From positions 682,001-746,000 of the forward strand of contig NZ_MTCM01000001.1 of assembly GCF_002000245.1 (NCBI RefSeq): DNA of 64,000 nt. The letters run 5' to 3'. This document shows positions 25,488-35,800 of this stretch, in pieces. Each line of letters starts with the position of its first letter. Position 1 is the stretch's first letter. The translations under genes were made by a program, and so were the position numbers. The notes below the pieces were generated by a model. The model saw only the letters and a program-made list of their open reading frames with translations, ran no database searches and was not told the DNA's origin. The DNA is from Sphingobacterium sp. CZ-UAM. Lineage in GTDB: Bacteria > Bacteroidota > Bacteroidia > Sphingobacteriales > Sphingobacteriaceae.

Positions 25488-26144
25488 TTAGCTATTCTTT
25501 AGCGGTAGGATTATTTCGTCGTGTACAGCGAAACATGCATATTCCGATGGCATTTTTCGGCTATCCAATCCTGTAAATTTGCTAAATGCCGGTAAAATAA
25601 TCTGTTGTGCAGAGACCCAAAAGCAGGGCAGACGGAGATGCTTGTTGGGTGGGAGTTTGATACTGACTCCCGGATGAATATGTCCGCTGATGCTGAAAGC
25701 CGAAGGGGCTGTTGTCGGTTCATGTACAAAGGAGATCTGCTCGAGTTCGAACTTGTCCTTGTGATAGATCAAATCAATCTGCTTCGCTAATTTCTCCACC
25801 ATTCGATCATGGTTACCCAAGACCAGATGAAAATTGAGATCGGCATATTTTTGTTTAAACTCTTTCAGTAAAAAAACTTCCTGATTGATCCCCGCATGAA
25901 TAAGGTCACCGACAACCAAAATATTCGCTGCTTTATAATAATCTATTAATGTAGCTAATCTTTGCAGATCTAGGTTAGCTGTATCTGAAGGAATAGGAAT
26001 GCCATGTTTACGAAAATGAGCAGCTTTACCAAGATGAAGGTCTGATAGAATCAGGGTGTTTTGTTTTGGCCAAAAGATAGTCCGTTGATTATTAAGGATG
26101 AGTTGTTGTTTATTGAATGTAATAAGCTGTTCCTGTATATTCAT
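25488..26144 (-). CDS. pdeM: Ligase-associated DNA damage response endonuclease PdeM
   Basis: A 218-residue metallophosphoesterase. The metal-binding motifs are all visible: LILSDLHLGKAAHFRKHG (about residues 30-47), ILVVGDLIHAG (about 95), LVLGNHDR (about 128) and ISGHIHPG (about 172). Members of this family occur with the ligase, helicase and exonuclease found directly upstream here. The start overlaps the helicase stop by 4 nt, which indicates translational coupling. Confidence 0.9.
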   Translation of the reverse strand: MNIQEQLITFNKQQLILNNQRTIFWPKQNTLILSDLHLGKAAHFRKHGIPIPSDTANLDLQRLATLIDYYKAANILVVGDLIHAGINQEVFLLKEFKQKYADLNFHLVLGNHDRMVEKLAKQIDLIYHKDKFELEQISFVHEPTTAPSAFSISGHIHPGVSIKLPPNKHLRLPCFWVSAQQIILPAFSKFTGLDSRKMPSEYACFAVHDEIILPLKNS

Positions 26145-28603
26145 TTTCTTCGTCGGCGTTTTGATTTATTTGCATGCTCCATGCGTTGAATTCGTTCAGT
26201 CAAGGCTTCACTGGAAAGGGATTGCCGTAAACTGTCCACTTTGATCGGGAAACTCAGCGGAGTATATTCCTCTACAAAGGTATAGATGATTTGGCTATTA
26301 TTTATTCTTTCAAATGCTTTTATCAGACGGTATTCTTCCAATTGCTGATTGAATACTTCGGTGAAAGCTTGTTTTAACAATAAATTGTCAGGATCATGAT
26401 CCATCAAAACACGAAATATAATACCCGAAGAAGCTTGTAAGGATTTGTTGTTTTGTTGGGTGCCGGGATAATTTTGGACCACCAATCCCGAAATTACGGC
26501 AATATCGCGAAATTTGCGGCTTGCCATTTCAGCGGAGTTGATACTACTGATCACATCTTGCATCAGATTTTCCCGGCTCAATATCTCGGTTAATTGCGCT
26601 TGATCCAATTGAATTTCTTTATCGGAAAAGAGTTCAAAACCATAGTCGTTCATGGCCATGGAGAAACTAATGGGATAGCGTTTGCTGATGCGGTAAGCGA
26701 TCAGGGCAGCCATGACTTCATGGATCAAGCGGCCTTCCAACGGATAAAAGAATAAATGATGACCTTCATTGGTCTTAATATGTTCGACCAGAAATTGTGA
26801 TTCATTGGGAACAGCCGAAAGACTTTGCTGCTGCTGGATCAATGGCGCCAGGAAGCGCAGTTCTTTTTCTGTATGGTTGGGAGCTTTCGCTTCTGCAAGT
26901 TTTTTACGTAAAAAATGGCTGAGGTTGGATGAAAGGGGCAATCTGCCTCCCAGCCAGCTTGGAGTGATGGCCTTACCGGAAGAATTTTTGACAAATACAG
27001 TCATATCCTTGACCATAACAAGTTCAAGAATACGGCCAGCAAGGTTAAATCGTTCGCCTTTCTTCAGTTTGCTGATAAAATATTCCTCAATCATACCGAT
27101 ATATCCGCCCGAGAGGAACTTTACGCGCATCATGGCATCGCCAACAATGGCACCGATATTCAGCCGATGGAGAAGGGCGATGCGCCTATTTTTTATAATC
27201 CAGTTACCATCGCTGTCTTGTACTACTTTGTGAAATTCCTCATAGCGTTTGCCGATTTTACCTCCCGCAGTGATAAAGTACATGCACCACTGCCATTCCT
27301 CATCTTCCATATAGCTAAATGCGTGGGTCCCGGCAACGATCTGCTGGAGCTCAGTCGATTGGAAGCCGCCTCCAAGGGCGATTGTCACCATAAACTGGAC
27401 CAGCACATCGAAACTCTGGACCATGGGGTCGCGGTTTTCTATCGTTTGGGTTTTGACCGCTTCCTTTAAAGCAGCGACTTCAATAAGCTCCAGGGAATGT
27501 GTCGGAACGAAGTAGATAATGGATGTTTCGAAAGGGCTGTGGCCACTTCTTCCGGCGCGTTGCATAAATCTGGCGACACCTTTGCTTGACCCGATTTGGA
27601 TGACGGTATCAACAGGCTTAAAATCCACCCCCAAATCGAGTGATGATGTGGATACCACTGCTTTTAGCCTTCCACTGCTCAGATTTTCTTCTATCCATTC
27701 GCGGATATGGGCGTCTACTGAACTGTGATGCAGCGCAATCTGTCCCGCAAAATCAGGATGTGCTTGCAGTAATAGCTGATACCATAATTCACTTTGGCTA
27801 CGCGTATTGGTGAAAAGGATCGTACTCTTGCTTTCGAGAATAATGGGGACGACCTGATTCACGAGATTGCCACCAAGATGTCCTGCCCAAGGAAGTAGTT
27901 CTACTTTATCTGGATAGATCGATTTGATGGCAATTTTCTTTTTCTCCTTTGCGATAATCTGAACCCGTTTTTTTTCTAATGGCAGCAGTACATCCATTGC
28001 TTGATCCAGATTGCCTATGGTGGCAGTTATACCCCAGATCCGAAGATGCGGATGCTGATGTTTTAAATATGACAAGGCCAGTTCTACCATGACACCGCGT
28101 TTATTTCCAATAAGTTCGTGCCATTCATCTACAGTAACGCAGCGGATGTTTTTGAAATATTTGTCACGTTGTTTTTGGGCGAGCAGGAGATGCAGGCTTT
28201 CCGGAGTCACCAAAAGGATATCGGGCATTGCTTTGGTCTGTTGCGCTCGGATCTTTGGATCGGTATCCCCATTACGCACCTGTACAACCCAATCTAATCC
28301 AATATCGTCAATAGCGGTTTGCATTGCTCGGGCCAAATCCTTTGCCAAAGAGCGCAAAGGTGTGAGCCACAGTAATTTTAATCCTTTTTGATAGTGTTCA
28401 GGATGGTTCATGTAATCGATCAAGACAGCCATAAACACCGAAAACGTTTTGCCAAATCCTGTAGGGGCAATGACCATTCCGCTGTACCCCAGCATATATC
28501 GGTCCCAAGTCTTAACCTGGAAGCCAAAAGGAGTATTGCCCAAGGATTCAAAATAACGATTGACGATCTTGAATCCTTCACTGTGTATGATCTTCTGACT
28601 CAA
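26141..28603 (-). CDS. Ligase-associated DEXH-box helicase (Lhr-type)
   Basis: An 820-residue superfamily 2 helicase. Motif I APTGFGKT is at residues 46-53, motif II DEWH at 159-162, motif III GITATIGN near 196, and the C-terminal helicase half has the VSTSSLDLGVDFKPVD and QRAGRSGHS motifs. It matches the Lhr-core branch linked to ATP-dependent DNA ligases in repair operons. The C-terminal region (about 430-800) is the Lhr-type winged-helix and beta-barrel extension. It lies 2 nt from the ligase stop and overlaps pdeM by 4 nt. Confidence 0.9.
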   Translation of the reverse strand: MSQKIIHSEGFKIVNRYFESLGNTPFGFQVKTWDRYMLGYSGMVIAPTGFGKTFSVFMAVLIDYMNHPEHYQKGLKLLWLTPLRSLAKDLARAMQTAIDDIGLDWVVQVRNGDTDPKIRAQQTKAMPDILLVTPESLHLLLAQKQRDKYFKNIRCVTVDEWHELIGNKRGVMVELALSYLKHQHPHLRIWGITATIGNLDQAMDVLLPLEKKRVQIIAKEKKKIAIKSIYPDKVELLPWAGHLGGNLVNQVVPIILESKSTILFTNTRSQSELWYQLLLQAHPDFAGQIALHHSSVDAHIREWIEENLSSGRLKAVVSTSSLDLGVDFKPVDTVIQIGSSKGVARFMQRAGRSGHSPFETSIIYFVPTHSLELIEVAALKEAVKTQTIENRDPMVQSFDVLVQFMVTIALGGGFQSTELQQIVAGTHAFSYMEDEEWQWCMYFITAGGKIGKRYEEFHKVVQDSDGNWIIKNRRIALLHRLNIGAIVGDAMMRVKFLSGGYIGMIEEYFISKLKKGERFNLAGRILELVMVKDMTVFVKNSSGKAITPSWLGGRLPLSSNLSHFLRKKLAEAKAPNHTEKELRFLAPLIQQQQSLSAVPNESQFLVEHIKTNEGHHLFFYPLEGRLIHEVMAALIAYRISKRYPISFSMAMNDYGFELFSDKEIQLDQAQLTEILSRENLMQDVISSINSAEMASRKFRDIAVISGLVVQNYPGTQQNNKSLQASSGIIFRVLMDHDPDNLLLKQAFTEVFNQQLEEYRLIKAFERINNSQIIYTFVEEYTPLSFPIKVDSLRQSLSSEALTERIQRMEHANKSKRRRRK

Positions 28604-28605
28604 CT

Positions 28606-30186
28606 TTATGGTATTAATTTTTTGATGTTCTCTAATGTATCTATTTCATCGACCTTTTTGTCCCTGCGCCAACGCAAAATTCGCGGGAAGCGCAAGGCTA
28701 CACCAGATTTGTGGCGTTTACTGTAACCAATCCCCTCGAAGGCAATTTCAAACACCAGCTCGGGCTTGACAGTCCGTACAGGTCCAAATTTCTCTATTGC
28801 ATGCTGTCGGACATAGCGACTAACCTCAAGTATCTCTTTATCTGTAAGTCCTGAATATGCTTTTGCGATGCTTACTAATTGATCCCCATCTTTAACGGCA
28901 AAAGTGTAGTCTGTGTAATGCGCACTTCTACGTCCGCTGCCTTTTTGTGCATATATTAATACTGCGTCAATGGTCATCGGATTGACTTTCCATTTCCACC
29001 AGCCACCCTTTTTCCGGCCAACATAATAAACAGAGTCTTTCTTTTTGAGCATAATGCCTTCGCTGTTTAACTCACGCGATGTAGCTTGTAAGGTTCGTAG
29101 CTCGGCCCAATTTTCGCAATGGATAAGTGGTGACAATTGGATTGTAGGTCCAACATTAGGTTGATACAACTGTTCCAATAATTTGCGTCTGTCCTGTAAC
29201 GTTTCTGACCGGAGGTCTTTACCATCCAACTCCAATAGGTCATAGAGATAGGCAACAATAGGGACTTCTTCACGCAAAGATTTGGATATTACTTTGCGAT
29301 TAATGCGTTTTTGTAGTTCATTAAAATTCAATATTTGTCCGTCTTTCGCTGCCAGAATTTCGCCGTCTAAAACAAAGCTCCCATTCCATTGTTTCAATGC
29401 ATCGCTAATTTCCGGGAATTGTGAGGTGACCAGTTCTTCTCCTCTGGACCAGATAAAGATTTCGTCTCCTCTTTTGATCAGTTGTCCACGTATCCCATCC
29501 CATTTGTATTCGCATTGCCATGCCGAAATTGGACCAAGTTCTTCCACTTCTTTTTCAATGGGGTAAGCCAGACAGAAGGGGTAAGGTTTTGACAGGTTGG
29601 TATTGCTATATTCTCCGCGGACGAGTTTGTCAAACGCGAAGTCATGCGGATTCCACTCGCCCATAATGCTATGGGTAACAATGCTCGGCTCGATCTGAAA
29701 ATGTGTCGCAATGGTATTTATTAATCCTTTGGAAGAGATCCCCAAACGAAAGCTACCGCCCAGCAGTTTGTTGAAAATAAAACGCTCAATTGTGTTGAGC
29801 CTATTCCAGGAGGCGAGTACAAATTCTTTTTTTTCTGCGAGTGAAGCATTTCCTATAAGCAGAATATCTTCCATCCAGTCGTTTAGACTTCTGTCTGTTT
29901 TCTCCAATGGTGGTGGCAATATCAAAGATAGGGTTTCGGAAAGATCTCCAACAGCTGCATAGGATTCGATAAATAACCACTCCGGAATACCTGTGATTTC
30001 CAATGCCCAAGTTTTGAGATCCTTTGTTGAAACCGGACGTCTAGGCCGTTTACCCGTCATTAAGGCCAAAAACCAGCGTTTGTCTTTCTCAGGGGCAAAT
30101 GTTAGAAAGCGAATAATAGCTTCCTTTTTCAAGCTGGCTTTATTGCTGCTGTCCAAGGCATTGATTAAAGTTGCAAATTCTATCAT
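28606..30186 (-). CDS. ATP-dependent DNA ligase (LigB-type)
   Basis: A 526-residue DNA ligase with the three usual parts. The N-terminal DNA-binding domain covers about 1-200. The adenylation domain has the active-site Lys in CEYKWDGIRG (K228), EILAAKDGQILNF near 275 and EGIMLKKKDSVYYVGRKKGGWWKWK near 375. A C-terminal OB-fold follows. It seals nicks using ATP, in addition to the NAD-dependent LigA expected elsewhere in the genome. The start overlaps the exonuclease stop by 4 nt. The gene is the second of the four-gene repair operon. Confidence 0.92.
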   Translation of the reverse strand: MIEFATLINALDSSNKASLKKEAIIRFLTFAPEKDKRWFLALMTGKRPRRPVSTKDLKTWALEITGIPEWLFIESYAAVGDLSETLSLILPPPLEKTDRSLNDWMEDILLIGNASLAEKKEFVLASWNRLNTIERFIFNKLLGGSFRLGISSKGLINTIATHFQIEPSIVTHSIMGEWNPHDFAFDKLVRGEYSNTNLSKPYPFCLAYPIEKEVEELGPISAWQCEYKWDGIRGQLIKRGDEIFIWSRGEELVTSQFPEISDALKQWNGSFVLDGEILAAKDGQILNFNELQKRINRKVISKSLREEVPIVAYLYDLLELDGKDLRSETLQDRRKLLEQLYQPNVGPTIQLSPLIHCENWAELRTLQATSRELNSEGIMLKKKDSVYYVGRKKGGWWKWKVNPMTIDAVLIYAQKGSGRRSAHYTDYTFAVKDGDQLVSIAKAYSGLTDKEILEVSRYVRQHAIEKFGPVRTVKPELVFEIAFEGIGYSKRHKSGVALRFPRILRWRRDKKVDEIDTLENIKKLIP

Positions 30187-31166
30187 ACGCTTAGTTCTTC
30201 ACCATAATCCGTGTTAACCTCTTCAGCAGCAATACCTATCTCATTCAGGTACTTACTAAATGAAGCTGTCTGTCCATGCGTCACATAGACTTTTTCGGCC
30301 TCACTTTCCTTTACTGCCTGCAGCAATCCATTCCAATCTGCATGATCACTGATAGCAAAACCGGCATCTGCGCTGCGCCATCTGCGTGCGCCACGAATCT
30401 GCATCCAACCGGAACAGATCGCATAGGCAACATGTGGTATCTTTTGAAGTAGTTGTGTGTCCAGTAATGCTGGTGGTAGTAGTACGATCTTACCATCCAG
30501 TTGCTTCATGTCCGTCGTTGGGTCGATAATGTGATAAGGGGGTAAATTTATCCCCACATCCCTATAGGCCATATTTAATTTAGCGATACTGTAATGTACA
30601 TATATTTCGCCCATATCTTTCACCGCATTTAATATCCTTTGAGACTTGCCTAATGAATAACCAATAAATACGGAAGTTTTTTTATATCCTTGATTGTGCG
30701 TGATCCATGTATTTAAACGTTGATTTTGGCTCCCAATACTTTCCCAACGATAGATTGGAAGACCAAAAGTACTTTCAGTAATTAATTCATGACATTTTAC
30801 AGGTTCAAAAGGAGTGGAGAGTCCGTCATCCTGAAGCTTATAATCTCCGGTGAAAACAATTACTTTTCCTTTGTATTCCATACGTATCTGAGCCGAGCCA
30901 ATAATATGCCCAGCAGGATGTAAAGAAATTTTTACACCGTTAATACGAATGGTTTGGTTGTAAGCTATGCCCTCCACCTGAATATCTGCGCCAATCCGGC
31001 TTTTCAATATGCCAACTGTAAAATGATGGCAAAGATACTTTTTCATCCCCGGTCGCGCATGATCTGCATGTCCATGGGTGATAATGGCAAGATCAACTGG
31101 TTGCCAGGGATCTAAGTAAAATTTGCCCGGAATACAATAAATACCTTTTGATGTGAATTGAATCAT
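30183..31166 (-). CDS. Ligase-associated DNA damage response exonuclease (metallo-beta-lactamase fold)
   Basis: A 327-residue SNM1/beta-CASP-type nuclease. The metal-binding motif ITHGHADHARPG has its HxHxDH at residues 31-36, followed by HPAGHIIGSAQI (about 83), VFTGDYKLQD (about 105) and a C-terminal ISDHADWNG plus VYVTHGQTASF. This enzyme heads the operon exonuclease-ligase-helicase-PdeM, a conserved association in several phyla. The four together are predicted to process and rejoin damaged DNA ends. Confidence 0.9.
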   Translation of the reverse strand: MIQFTSKGIYCIPGKFYLDPWQPVDLAIITHGHADHARPGMKKYLCHHFTVGILKSRIGADIQVEGIAYNQTIRINGVKISLHPAGHIIGSAQIRMEYKGKVIVFTGDYKLQDDGLSTPFEPVKCHELITESTFGLPIYRWESIGSQNQRLNTWITHNQGYKKTSVFIGYSLGKSQRILNAVKDMGEIYVHYSIAKLNMAYRDVGINLPPYHIIDPTTDMKQLDGKIVLLPPALLDTQLLQKIPHVAYAICSGWMQIRGARRWRSADAGFAISDHADWNGLLQAVKESEAEKVYVTHGQTASFSKYLNEIGIAAEEVNTDYGEELSV

Positions 31167-31381
31167 AGCGAATACTTGTTTTTGACAACATGACTGCTGT
31201 TTGCAGCATGTTATGTATTCAAACAGGTAGGCATAAGTTAAAGTTTTGTTTATTTTTTAGCGAAAGCCGATCACAGTATTTACATTCCGGGCTAAGGAGA
31301 TTTTTTGCCTGCAATCATTATAAGGTGGATTCAGTTAATTTTTTTACATTTGTTTACGTTGATCCTTAGTTTTAGCTCTCT

Positions 31382-32866
31382 ATGATATTAATAGTTGATG
31401 ATAACCCAGATAATATTTATTCGTTACAAAAGTTATTAGAGTCCAAAAATTTTGAAGTTGATACCGCCCAGTCTGGTGAAGAAGCTTTAAAGAAAATTTT
31501 AAAATATAATTATGCTTTGATCATATTGGATGTGCAGATGCCTGATATGGATGGTTTTGAGGTTGCCGAGAATATTGCTGGATTTAGCAAGACAAAGGAA
31601 ACACCTATTATATTCCTGTCCGCCGTCAACACAGATAAACGCTTTATTACCAAAGGTTATGATTCTGGAGGACTGGATTATGTGACCAAACCTGTAGATC
31701 CAGATATCCTGATGCTCAAAGTCAAAACATTCTATCGGTTGTATGAACAAACACAGGCTTTAAAGGATATCCAGTTAGCCTTGGAAAAGGAAGTAGAAGG
31801 AAGGAAACAGGCGCAGAAAGAACTCCGTTCGAAAGTAGATTACCTACATACGCTATTGGAATCATTGCCTCAGATTGCATTTACCTGCGATCATCGTGGG
31901 AATATCGGATTTGTTAATGGTCGTTGGTTTCAATTTTCGGATAATGAGCAGGCATTCCCACAGACTCATCCCGATGATAAGCCAATTGCTGCCGAGTTGC
32001 AGGAAAGCCTTGATTCAGGTAAGCCGTTGGAAATGGAGGTGCGGGTCAAGAAGCGGGATGAACCGGGTTATTCTTATCAATTGTTAAGGGTATGGCCGAT
32101 TCTAGAAAATGGGGAAAATAATTGGGTTGGAACCTTTACCAATATAGATGCTCAGAAGAAAGCTGAAAAAGAAAAGGATGAATTTTTGAGTATTGCCAGC
32201 CATGAACTCAAGACTCCGTTGACAAGTATAAAAGCGTATATGCAGTTACTTGACCGAAAATTAAAACTTGACGGAGATTGTGCAGAGGCGAAATACGTCA
32301 ATAGAGTTCAGGATCAGGTGGAGAAACTTAATAGTCTGATCACAGATCTGCTCGATTTATCGAAAATCGACAATGGCAAATTAGGTATAAACAAAAAAGT
32401 TTTCTCGCTCGAGCGTATGGTTCAGAACGCTGTTGATTCCATCGTGCAGACCCATGACCAGAGCAAGATGGAACTCCATAGGCAAGGAGATATTTCGGGC
32501 TTAATGGTGTATGGGGATGAAATAAGACTGGAACAGGTGCTGGTTAATTTTTTGACCAATGCCTATAAATATGCAGCTGGGACAGAGAAAGTGATCGTTG
32601 ATTGTAGGGTCATGGATGACTTTGTCAAAATAAGTGTAATAGATTTCGGGATCGGAATACCTGAAAGCAAGCTGTCTGAAGTTTTTAATAAGTTTTACCG
32701 TGTGGAAGAAACCTCTTTTGATTTTCAGGGGCTGGGAATAGGCCTTTATATCTGTTCGGAAATTATCCGTAGCCATCAAGGCACTATAGCTGTCGAAAGT
32801 TCAGCTGGGAAAGGGGCCACATTTTATTTTACATTACCATTAAATCTGCCTATAGATGCCAAATAA
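31382..32866 (+). CDS. Hybrid sensor kinase with N-terminal receiver, PAS and histidine kinase domains
   Basis: A 494-residue soluble kinase. The receiver domain (1-120) has phospho-acceptor D50 (LIILDVQMPDMDG) and the conserved Lys in YVTKPV. A coiled coil leads to a PAS-like domain (about 153-258), then HisKA with H274 (SIASHELKTPLTS) and HATPase_c with N-box FLTNAYKYA, G1 DFGIGIP and G2 GLGIGLYI. There is no membrane segment, so it probably receives phosphate or a cytosolic cue. It overlaps the next gene by 11 nt and starts a five-gene signalling unit. Confidence 0.9.
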   Translation: MILIVDDNPDNIYSLQKLLESKNFEVDTAQSGEEALKKILKYNYALIILDVQMPDMDGFEVAENIAGFSKTKETPIIFLSAVNTDKRFITKGYDSGGLDYVTKPVDPDILMLKVKTFYRLYEQTQALKDIQLALEKEVEGRKQAQKELRSKVDYLHTLLESLPQIAFTCDHRGNIGFVNGRWFQFSDNEQAFPQTHPDDKPIAAELQESLDSGKPLEMEVRVKKRDEPGYSYQLLRVWPILENGENNWVGTFTNIDAQKKAEKEKDEFLSIASHELKTPLTSIKAYMQLLDRKLKLDGDCAEAKYVNRVQDQVEKLNSLITDLLDLSKIDNGKLGINKKVFSLERMVQNAVDSIVQTHDQSKMELHRQGDISGLMVYGDEIRLEQVLVNFLTNAYKYAAGTEKVIVDCRVMDDFVKISVIDFGIGIPESKLSEVFNKFYRVEETSFDFQGLGIGLYICSEIIRSHQGTIAVESSAGKGATFYFTLPLNLPIDAK

Positions 32867-35800
32867 AACACTGAATAATTTATCCATAGGAATTGGCTTG
32901 TCCTTATTTGTACTACTGGTAAGTTCTACAGCCTCTTACATGGGAATTAAAGATCAAAATAAACATCGCGAAGAGCTCACTGTCACCCGAAAAATAATCA
33001 GTTTATCAAATATTATACTGAATTCCTTACAGGGGGCCGAAACGGGAAACCGGGGGTATTTGCTTACGGGTAAAGAGAATTACCTGGATCCATTTAATAT
33101 GGCTCTAGCGAGTTTGCCGAACGAATTAAATGAAATAAAGGAACTTACGGAAGCAGATCCGATCCAGCGGAGCCGAGTAGATAGCTTGTTTACTGCTGTT
33201 CAATGGCGGTTGGCGGTATTAAAGGAGTCCGTAGACACCAAAAGAAAGGGCGGGACTGTCACTGTGGAGAAGTTGGATGAAAGTAAAACAGCGATGGATA
33301 AATGCCGTAATATTATCAAGGATATTATTCATTATGAAGATGATGATATAGACCGGAAAGCTGCCAATTTGGATAATTCTTCATTTATTACGACCCTGTT
33401 TATCGTTATCAGCGCTTTACTATCGCTGATTATTACAGCATATTTTTATTTTCGCTTAAGGGCAGATTTTCTTAGACGCTTGGCACTGGAAAAATCGCTG
33501 GTTGAAAAGGATGAGGGAATTGCACGCAGGTTAAATCTGGTTCAAAATATTACCAATCGTATTGCTTCTGGAGACTACGATGTAAAAGCGGAGGATATTG
33601 AAGATGATGATCTAGGTGCGATTGCAAAATCTGTGAACCGGATGTCAAAATCCCTAAAAAAGTCCTTTGATCAGCTTCGGGATAATGACTGGTTACATAT
33701 GGGCTATGCTGATCTCTACACAGGCCTGGTCGGTAATAAAACCGAAAGGTTGCTTGCAACGGATTCAATAAAAGGACTGGTAAATTATATTGGTGCAATT
33801 ACTGGAGCAATATATATCTTTAATGAGGAGAAACTTGAACGATCGGGTTGCTATGGATTGGATCCGAAAGCGCAGCTCTATTTTCTTCCAGGGGAGGGGT
33901 ATGTCGGACAGGTATTTGTCGATAAGGAAACGAAAGTGATCAATAATATCCGTGAAGAAGATTATTTGGTCAGTTTTGCCTCTGGAAAAATCAATGTGCC
34001 ACATCTTATTTTTGTCCCCATTGTATCTACAGATCAAGTGTTGGGTGTTTTGGAAATAGGACACCGTCAGCCGTTTACTGAATTAGAAGTGATTTTCCTG
34101 ACCGAATCTGCCAGACAACTTAGCATCGCTCTTGCATCTGCAAAAGGCCGCGCCAAAATCCAGGCACTTTTGGAGGAAACACAGGTTCAATCGGAGGAGT
34201 TGTTGTCACAGCACGCTGAACTTGAGAATCTAAATACAGAGTTGGAGGCCCAGACCTTGCGTTTACAGTCGTCTGAGGAGGAGCTTAAAGTTCAGCACGA
34301 AGAATTGATGCAATCTAATCAGGAGTTGGAGGAACGTTCAAAATTGTTGGAAGACAAAAATCTTATGATTGCTGAGCGGAACCTGGAAATCCAACAGAAG
34401 GCCGAAGAACTCGCATTGAGTACAAAATATAAGTCCGAATTTTTGGCAAATATGTCTCATGAACTGCGTACACCGTTAAATTCTATTCTGCTTCTTTCCC
34501 GCTTGCTATCCGAAAATAATGAACAGAACCTGAATGCGGATCAAATCGAATCGGCCAAAGTGATCCAAAGTTCCGGAACGAGTCTATTGACATTAATCGA
34601 CGAGATATTGGATCTTTCAAAGATTGAATCCGGTAAAATGACCTTGGAATATGCGAACCTGAATTTAAATGATATATGCGCAGATCTGAATAATTTATTT
34701 TTGCCAATCGTCAAGGAGAAAGGTTTGGCCTTCACGATCAATATTGATCCGAAACTCAAACGAAATTTTCAGGGTGATCGGCTTAGGATAGATCAGGTGT
34801 TGCGTAATCTGATTTCCAATGCAATTAAATTTACTGCGGCTGGCGAAGTTAGATTGGATATTTATGGCGATAGTGCGACAAAAGATAAACTTGTCTTTGC
34901 TGTAGTAGACTCTGGTATCGGAATACCCCTCGAGAAACAAAAGATAATTTTCGAGGCATTCCAACAAGCGGATGGTTCGACCCGGAGAAAATTTGGTGGT
35001 ACTGGGCTAGGCTTATCGATTAGTAGGGAGATCGCCCGTTTGCTTGGAGGAGAAATCAAGTTGACGAGTGAGGAAGGAAAAGGTAGTACATTTTCGTTTA
35101 TCATACCGGATCATAAAGTTGAACTTGGTGAAGTCCAAACAAAGGAGCAACAGCTTGTGGAAGAGATCCACTCTGAAGTTGAGGAGGTACGTGAGCTCGT
35201 CACAGAAGATACTTATAATCCGGCTACCATACGTATACCAGAAGAATTACCTGATGATCGAAATAATATTACCGAAGGAGACAAGGTTATTCTGATTGTT
35301 GAAGATGATATCAATTTTGCCAAAGCATTATTGAAATATACACATAGCCAGCATTACAAGGGTGTTGTTGTGGTACGGGGAGATCATGCCCTACCGGCCG
35401 CCAAGAAGTATCATCCGCAGGCTGTATTGTTGGATATTCAGTTGCCGATTATGGACGGCTGGGCGGTGATGGATGAGTTAAAAGGTGATAAGGAGACACG
35501 CCATATTCCAGTACATATCATGTCGTCACTTGAAGTGAAGAAGGAAAGTTTGCTTAAAGGTGCAATTGATTTTATCAATAAACCCGTGGCCCTCGAGCAG
35601 ATGACATCGGTGTTTCAGAAAATTGAATCCGCCTTAAGTAAATCGCCAAAAAAGGTTCTTATTGTTGAAGAAAATCCGAAACATGCACGTGCATTGGCTT
35701 ATTTTTTAAGCAGTTTTGATATTTCACTTGAAGTAAAAGATAATGTTACAGATAGCATCAATGCACTGGGGACTGCTGAGGTAGATTGTGTAATTTTGGA

